Source: Treponema sp. (GTDB taxonomy: Bacteria > Spirochaetota > Spirochaetia > Treponematales > Breznakiellaceae). Taken from it: a stretch of DNA of 9,602 bases. The notes beneath the pieces are model-generated. The model was not told the DNA's origin and made no database searches. It worked only from the letters and a program-made list of their open reading frames with translations. Shown here one piece after another: positions 5,604-9,602 of this stretch. How positions within the stretch are numbered: the first letter of the stretch is position 1; the number at the start of each line of letters is the position of its first letter. The translations under genes were made by a program, and so were the position numbers. The stretch is from positions 1 through 9,602 of the forward strand of contig JAISEB010000274.1 of NCBI GenBank assembly GCA_031264395.1, written 5' to 3'.

Positions 5604-7562
5604 ATGAGCGATCTCGGATCAAAAGATCCCCAAAAAGGGAAAAAACCGAATCAGGATGGCCCCCATTTTCCTTTTGGCGGTCCCAAACTGCCGGATTTGA
5701 AGCCCTTTGGAGGGTGGAAATTTTCCATCATATATATTCTTGTCCTTATCATAGGCTTGAGCCTTTTTAACTATGTGTTCCTCAGCAAGGTGAACCCCAC
5801 CATAGATTTTTCCGAATTCAAGGCGAAGATTGCAAACGGCGAGATCAAGCGGGTGGAAATGACCGATTCCTATTACACCGGCTTTACCGCCCCGAACCGG
5901 GGGCAGGCCGCCGCCCGCCGGGACCCGTCTCCTTTCAGGGGAGGAGGCTATGCGCAGCCCGAGGCGGTATACCGGGCCGTGCCTCTTTACGATCCTGACA
6001 TCATCAAGCTGATGGATGAAAAGGGCGTCAATTACTACGGGGTTTCGCGGGAAGGAAGCGCCATACTCAACATCATCTTCAGCTGGGTGCTTCCCATTGC
6101 CTTCTTCATTTTTATCTGGCGCTTCGTCATGAAGCGGATGGGCAATATAGGGGGCAACGTACTTTCGGTGGGCCAGAACAAGGCGGTGATAGTTGCCGAA
6201 GGGGATATTCTTACCCGCTTTAACGACGTCGCGGGCGTGGACGAGGCCAAGGAAGAGCTCGTTGAGGTGGTTGATTTTCTTAAAAATCCCCGGAAGTACA
6301 CCGATATAGGCGGAAAGATCCCCAAGGGGGTACTTCTGGTGGGGCCTCCGGGAACGGGGAAGACCCTCCTTGCAAGGGCCGTGGCGGGGGAGGCGGGTGT
6401 TTCGTTTTTCCGCATGAGCGGCGCCGATTTTGTGGAGATGTTTGTCGGCGTCGGCGCGGCGCGGGTCCGGGATCTTTTCAAGCAGGCGCGCGACAAGGCG
6501 CCGTGCATCATCTTTATTGACGAGCTTGACGCCATAGGCAAGAGCCGCATCAACAACATGGCGGGGGGAAACGACGAGCGCGAGCAGACGCTGAACCAGC
6601 TTCTTGTTGAAATGGACGGTTTTGACGCGACAAGCGGCCTTATCATATTGGCGGCTACCAACAGGCCCGACGTGCTGGACCCGGCGCTTCTGCGGCCCGG
6701 CCGCTTTGACAGGCAGGTTCTGGTGGACAGGCCCGACCTGAAAGGCCGGGAGGAGATCCTTAAAATCCACTCCAAGGCGGTAAAGCTTTCTTCCCAGACA
6801 GACCTTACGGCGGTGGCCCGTATAACCTCCGGGTTTTCAGGCGCCGACCTTGCCAACATTGTCAACGAGGCGGCCCTGCTGGCCGTCCGGGCGGGCCGGC
6901 AGCAGGTGTTCCAGAAGGATTTTGACGAGGCCATTGAAAAAACCGTGGCGGGTTTGCAGAAAAAAACCCGCGTCCTTAAGCCGGAGGAAAGGCGGCTTAC
7001 CGCCTACCACGAGGCCGGCCACGCACTGGTGGCGGCCTTTACCCCCAACGCCGATCCTGTGCAGAAGATTTCGATAATTCCCCGGGGCTTCGCTTTGGGC
7101 TATACCCTGCAAATGCCCGTGGAGGACCGGTACACCATTACCCGGTCGGACCTTCTGGGCCGGATCGACATTCTCCTTGGGGGCCGCGTCGCCGAGGAGA
7201 TGGTCTCCGGGGAATACTCCACCGGCGCTGCCAACGACCTGACCAAGGCCACCGACATTGCCCGGAAGATGATAACCGACTACGGCATGAGCGGCCGCTT
7301 CCGCAACGTTGCCCTGACTTCCCGGGGGGCCGGTATGGGCGGGCAGGAGCGGCAGGAACCCATGTTCCAGCGGGAATACGCGGAGAGTACCCAGCAGTAC
7401 GTGGACGAGGAAATTGCCCGGATGGTGGATCAGGAGTACAAGAAAACCACGGAAATTCTGGAAGAACGCCGGGCCGTTCTGGATCAGGTGGCGGCGGCCC
7501 TGCTGGAAAAGGAAACCCTGGACGAAAAAGAATTCAAGGAGCTGGCGGGGGGACCGGTTTGA
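5604..7562 (+). CDS. ftsH: ATP-dependent zinc metalloprotease FtsH
   Basis: FtsH is an inner-membrane hexameric AAA+ protease that pulls out and degrades membrane and unstable cytoplasmic proteins. The 652-residue protein is complete and of normal length. In order: a Pro/Gly/Lys-rich cytoplasmic tail (1-38), membrane segment 1 (about 41-60), a periplasmic domain of about 90 residues, membrane segment 2 (about 154-175), then the AAA module with Walker A GPPGTGKT (247-254), Walker B IIFIDELD (302-309) and the second region of homology with LLRPGRFDR (362-370, arginine fingers Arg367 and Arg370). The protease domain has HEAGH (469-473) and the third zinc ligand Asp545 in ANDLTKATD. ATG 5604 is preceded by AGAGG at good spacing; in-frame TTG and GTG codons upstream lack this. 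The periplasmic part carries an Arg/Gly/Pro-rich stretch (around 100-118) that looks like a lineage-specific insertion. It appears to be transcribed alone, from the gap shared with galK. Confidence 0.98.
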   Translation: MSDLGSKDPQKGKKPNQDGPHFPFGGPKLPDLKPFGGWKFSIIYILVLIIGLSLFNYVFLSKVNPTIDFSEFKAKIANGEIKRVEMTDSYYTGFTAPNRGQAAARRDPSPFRGGGYAQPEAVYRAVPLYDPDIIKLMDEKGVNYYGVSREGSAILNIIFSWVLPIAFFIFIWRFVMKRMGNIGGNVLSVGQNKAVIVAEGDILTRFNDVAGVDEAKEELVEVVDFLKNPRKYTDIGGKIPKGVLLVGPPGTGKTLLARAVAGEAGVSFFRMSGADFVEMFVGVGAARVRDLFKQARDKAPCIIFIDELDAIGKSRINNMAGGNDEREQTLNQLLVEMDGFDATSGLIILAATNRPDVLDPALLRPGRFDRQVLVDRPDLKGREEILKIHSKAVKLSSQTDLTAVARITSGFSGADLANIVNEAALLAVRAGRQQVFQKDFDEAIEKTVAGLQKKTRVLKPEERRLTAYHEAGHALVAAFTPNADPVQKISIIPRGFALGYTLQMPVEDRYTITRSDLLGRIDILLGGRVAEEMVSGEYSTGAANDLTKATDIARKMITDYGMSGRFRNVALTSRGAGMGGQERQEPMFQREYAESTQQYVDEEIARMVDQEYKKTTEILEERRAVLDQVAAALLEKETLDEKEFKELAGGPV

Positions 7563-7567
7563 TACCC

Positions 7568-7588
7568 CGGAGCTCTGCTCCGCGGAGC
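7568..7588 (+). terminator. GC-rich hairpin just after ftsH
   Basis: CGGAGC (7568-7573) pairs with GCTCCG (7577-7582) across a TCT loop. GCTCCG can instead pair with CGGAGC (7583-7588) as a perfect 12-bp palindrome. The nearest T run (7594-7597) is several bases beyond the stem, so it is an imperfect intrinsic terminator, six bases after the stop. Confidence 0.4.
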
Positions 7589-7643
7589 TGGCATTTTAAA
7601 ATATTGTAACGCTTAAGATACCGCGCGAAGGCTCATTTCATAA

Positions 7644-7693
7644 TTGATAACGATCAAAAAGACAAAGAATTTCTTTTTTTGTCTTTTCTGGTC
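7644..7693. promoter_or_regulatory. Nested inverted repeats in the ftsH-SDR spacer
   Basis: TTGAT-AACG-ATCAA (7644-7657) is a short operator-like dyad. It overlaps a larger inverted repeat with perfect 10-bp arms, AAAAGACAAA (7657-7666) and TTTGTCTTTT (7678-7687), which extends imperfectly to GATC/GGTC outside. The stem is AT-rich, so it may be a weak bidirectional terminator or a regulator-binding region for the SDR gene. TTAAGATA (7613-7620) and TATCTTAA (7717-7724) also mirror each other around it. Confidence 0.4.
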
Positions 7694-7694
7694 A

Positions 7695-7722
7695 TTGTTT
7701 TATTTCCATGCAACGCTATCTT
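7695..7722 (+). promoter_or_regulatory. Possible SDR-gene promoter
   Basis: TTGTTT (7695-7700) and TATCTT (7717-7722) are separated by 16 bases and match the -35 and -10 consensus only partly. The position, 40 bases before the ATG and just after the inverted repeats, is suitable. This is a guess by eye. Confidence 0.3.
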
Positions 7723-7725
7723 AAT

Positions 7726-7751
7726 ATACCTGTAAAAGATACCTGTAAAAG
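7726..7751 (+). repeat. Perfect 13-bp tandem duplication before the SDR gene
   Basis: ATACCTGTAAAAG occurs twice with no spacer (7726-7738 and 7739-7751). The last base of the second copy begins the ribosome site GGGAGAG (7751-7757). It sits in the probable 5' leader or at the promoter edge of the SDR gene, so copy number could affect expression. It may equally be a recent slippage product. Confidence 0.9.
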
Positions 7752-7761
7752 GGAGAGCATA

Positions 7762-8547
7762 ATGGACGCTAACATTAAACGTTTTTCCATGGATTATTTT
7801 TCCTTAAAAGGCAAAATAGCAATAGTTACCGGCGGGAATACCAATCTGGGTATGTCTTACGCCATAGCCTTTGCCAAGGCCGGGGCCGACCTTTTTATCC
7901 CTTATTTTCTTGAGGATCTTTCCGAGACCCGCGAGGCAATTGAATCCGAAGGCCGGCGGGTAGTTTTTTTGAAAGGTGATCTAACCGACAGGCAGTACCG
8001 GAAGGATGTGGTGGAAACCTGTCTTAAAGAATACGGTAAAATAGATATTTTGGTGAATAATGCGGGGATGGGGGTTTTTGCGGATTTTCTTGATTATTCT
8101 GACGAGGACTATGAAAAAGTAATGAATCTGAACCTCAACGCTGTTTATTATCTTGGCCATGAGGTCGGTAAAGTAATGGTCAAACAGGGGTATGGCAAGA
8201 TCATCAATATCGGCTCGGCCCTGTCGTATACGGCGGACGGTCAATGCCCTCCCTATGTTATCAGCAAACACGGCGTTATCGGTATTACCAGGGATTTTGC
8301 CAATGAATTAGGCAAATACAACATCCAGACCAATGCCATCTGCCCGGGTTTTTTTGCCACCGACGTAAACAAGGCAGTCCAGGACAATAAACCGCTCTTC
8401 GAAAAAATTTCCAGCAGGCTTCCCGGAGGGAACTGGGGTACCCTTGATTCCCTTATGGGAACCGCCATTTTTCTGGCCAGTAAGGCTTCAGATTATATCA
8501 ATGGCTGGAATATTAGTGTCGATGGAGGTTTCACAACAATACTGTAA
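7762..8547 (+). CDS. SDR-family NAD(P)-dependent oxidoreductase, KduD / gluconate 5-dehydrogenase-like
   Basis: This 261-residue cytoplasmic short-chain dehydrogenase probably acts on a sugar acid. The closest type I recognise is KduD (2-dehydro-3-deoxy-D-gluconate 5-dehydrogenase of pectin/uronate breakdown). Shared traits are the DYFSLKGK lead, YVISKHGVIGITR, LPGGNWGTLDSLMG, and the ASDYINGWNISVDGGF ending. The Rossmann motif is TGGNTNLG (23-30), with Asn28 where the second Gly of TGxxxGxG is expected. NNAG is at 99-102, and the catalytic set is Asn124, Ser152, Tyr165 and Lys169. ATG 7762 follows GGGAGAG with good spacing. An in-frame ATG at 7708 would add 18 residues encoded by the tandem repeat and has no ribosome site, so I rejected it. 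The gene is AT-richer than ftsH and is followed by an AraC regulator in the same direction. Other SDR sugar dehydrogenases remain possible. Confidence 0.9.
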   Translation: MDANIKRFSMDYFSLKGKIAIVTGGNTNLGMSYAIAFAKAGADLFIPYFLEDLSETREAIESEGRRVVFLKGDLTDRQYRKDVVETCLKEYGKIDILVNNAGMGVFADFLDYSDEDYEKVMNLNLNAVYYLGHEVGKVMVKQGYGKIINIGSALSYTADGQCPPYVISKHGVIGITRDFANELGKYNIQTNAICPGFFATDVNKAVQDNKPLFEKISSRLPGGNWGTLDSLMGTAIFLASKASDYINGWNISVDGGFTTIL

Positions 8548-8550
8548 AAA

Positions 8551-8580
8551 ACCGCAATAAAACGCAGAATAACGCAAGAT
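8551..8580 (+). repeat. Three 10-bp phased direct repeats before the AraC gene
   Basis: ACCGCAATAA, AACGCAGAAT and AACGCAAGAT lie end to end, sharing AMCGCA at exact 10-base intervals so that the copies face the same side of the helix. They begin three bases after the SDR stop and lie 73-102 bases before the AraC start. An iteron-like operator for the neighbouring regulator is possible. Confidence 0.55.
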
Positions 8581-8638
8581 CGGCGGATGTATTTTTGGGG
8601 CGTGGAGAATTTTTCTTTTTTTCGCCGCCAAAGTGTGG

Positions 8639-8644
8639 TATATT
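8639..8644 (+). promoter_or_regulatory. Possible extended -10 element for the AraC gene
   Basis: TATATT follows GTGTGG, resembling an extended -10. No -35 box is clear; a T-rich run (8611-8622) lies in its place. A transcript starting from here would begin almost at the ATG at 8653. Confidence 0.3.
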
Positions 8645-8652
8645 TATGCATC

Positions 8653-9582
8653 ATGAGTATCCCCCTTATGTATGATCATATTGTCAGTATCAGATTTGAC
8701 AGCTATGAATTCATCCTGGTTTACGCAGATTTTCTTGACAATAAAACGGCGGAATTTCCCCATAAGCATCCTTTCAGTGAAATTTATTATTCCCTGGAAG
8801 CGCCCATACAAATCAAAATAAAGAATGAGATAATACGATTGGGGAAGCATGAGATGCTGATCATTAACAAGCATATTGAGCACTGTGTTTTGTTTGACCC
8901 AAACCGGAATTCCCCTTATTTTGTCTTGATATGGGATCTGCTTCCTGTTACAACCCAGCTTTACCGGGGCCCGGAGGGGGCCCGCGAATGGGATGACCTG
9001 AAACAAGCGACAGAAAAAATAGAAACGCGGCAGTTTATCCATTCTGAAATTCCCTTCGACGGGTACAAGATTTTAAGTGTTATTGAGGATGAATGGAATC
9101 ATAAGCAGCTGGCCTGGAACAGCTCTGTGGTTTTTAAAATGTATGACTTTTTGGTTAAAGCCCTTCGTCATACGGTCAAGATCAGGGTAACGGACCAGAG
9201 TCTTGCGGGTACACTGAACCTGGGGATCGCCGCCAGCAAGTATCTCCACGCTCATTTTGCCGAGCCTGTTACCCTGGAAGATGTAGCGAAACATTTGAAT
9301 TATTCATCCCGGCATGTAAACCGGGCGTATATGGAAATCTTCCATACTTCAATCATGCGGAATCTGAATCTGATACGCATAGAATACGCCAAAAGGTACC
9401 TTTGCTATACCGATTATTCAATAGACAAAATTTCCGAAATCATCGGTTTTTCATGTTCCGGAACCCTGTACAAGCTCTTTAAAAAATACGAGGGAATCAC
9501 TATTTCCCAATTCCGGGATATAAAGCGAAAATCCGCCGGCGCCGGGGAAACTCAGCCCGTCGCGGAGGTAATAGCAAAATAG
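8653..9582 (+). CDS. AraC-family transcriptional regulator
   Basis: This protein of 309 residues from ATG 8653 has the usual AraC plan. An N-terminal cupin-like sensing domain includes the HKH block (37-39), a SEIYY strand, and INKHIEHC for ligand sensing. A helical linker follows, then the DNA-binding domain with two helix-turn-helix units (about 188-290): VTLEDVAKHLNYSSRHVNRAYMEIF for the first, and IDKISEIIGFSCSGTLYKLFKKYEG for the second, which fits the AraC signature. It is likely cytoplasmic and likely controls the SDR gene upstream, itself, or genes beyond the right edge. The frame is open back to ATG 8587 (331 residues), but the added N-terminus overlaps the T-rich, promoter-like stretch. 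No candidate start has a good ribosome site, so the start is uncertain. It is AT-rich, like the SDR gene. Confidence 0.92.
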   Translation: MSIPLMYDHIVSIRFDSYEFILVYADFLDNKTAEFPHKHPFSEIYYSLEAPIQIKIKNEIIRLGKHEMLIINKHIEHCVLFDPNRNSPYFVLIWDLLPVTTQLYRGPEGAREWDDLKQATEKIETRQFIHSEIPFDGYKILSVIEDEWNHKQLAWNSSVVFKMYDFLVKALRHTVKIRVTDQSLAGTLNLGIAASKYLHAHFAEPVTLEDVAKHLNYSSRHVNRAYMEIFHTSIMRNLNLIRIEYAKRYLCYTDYSIDKISEIIGFSCSGTLYKLFKKYEGITISQFRDIKRKSAGAGETQPVAEVIAK

Positions 9583-9602
9583 CCCAAATAGACAAATAAT
9601 CC

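Noticed and set aside
5619..6770. Long - strand open frame (383 codons) antisense to ftsH
   Set aside because: The opposite frame encodes a fully conserved FtsH. The antisense product shows no motif and appears to be a composition shadow.
7708..7761. Upstream ATG for the SDR gene
   Set aside because: The added residues would be encoded by the tandem repeat, and there is no ribosome site at 7708, whereas 7762 has GGGAGAG.
1..9602. Mobile element, CRISPR array, tRNA or rRNA
   Set aside because: No transposase, integrase, terminal inverted repeats, regularly spaced repeat-spacer units, or tRNA-like cloverleaf sequence was seen by eye. The composition shift near 7563 has no such boundary marks.

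Overview
The window reads as a chromosomal segment of a spirochaete, most likely a Treponema or close relative. The main clue is the partial EF-G at the left edge. Its sequence resembles the spirochaetal and mitochondrial branch of EF-G (long blocks shared with mtEFG1, such as GIDCASGDTF and the MFGYST region) more than the E. coli type. The GC-rich, sugar-oriented gene set would suit a gut or free-living treponeme; that habitat is inference.

Positions 1-3980 (+ strand) hold a compact gene string: the 3' two thirds of EF-G, a small RecA/DnaB-fold P-loop ATPase of unknown role (TTG start), a class II zinc aldolase and a PfkB-family sugar kinase. Gaps are 23, 1 and 2 bases, so one transcript is likely. 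The aldolase and kinase form a plausible two-step module: phosphorylate a ketose phosphate, then cleave it. The substrate cannot be read from sequence. Positions 4045-5427 (- strand) hold a long galactokinase convergent with the kinase gene. Positions 5604-7562 (+) hold a complete FtsH membrane protease, divergent from galK. The 176-base gap between galK and ftsH contains facing promoter-like elements, purine-rich repeats and an imperfect dyad.

After ftsH the base composition falls abruptly. Hand counts of 60-base samples give 37-39 G+C inside ftsH and 21-25 in the genes that follow. A 199-base spacer with several inverted repeats and a perfect 13-bp tandem repeat leads into a KduD/gluconate-dehydrogenase-like SDR oxidoreductase (7762-8547). 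A 105-base spacer follows, with three 10-bp phased repeats, and then an AraC-family regulator (8653-9582). The last two genes look like a sugar-acid oxidoreductase and its neighbouring regulator, perhaps a separately acquired module.

I found no rRNA, tRNA, CRISPR array, insertion sequence or phage gene, and no clearly new multi-gene system. The most interesting items are the orphan ATPase linked to EF-G, the sugar module fused to a translation operon, and the repeat-rich control regions around the SDR and AraC genes.
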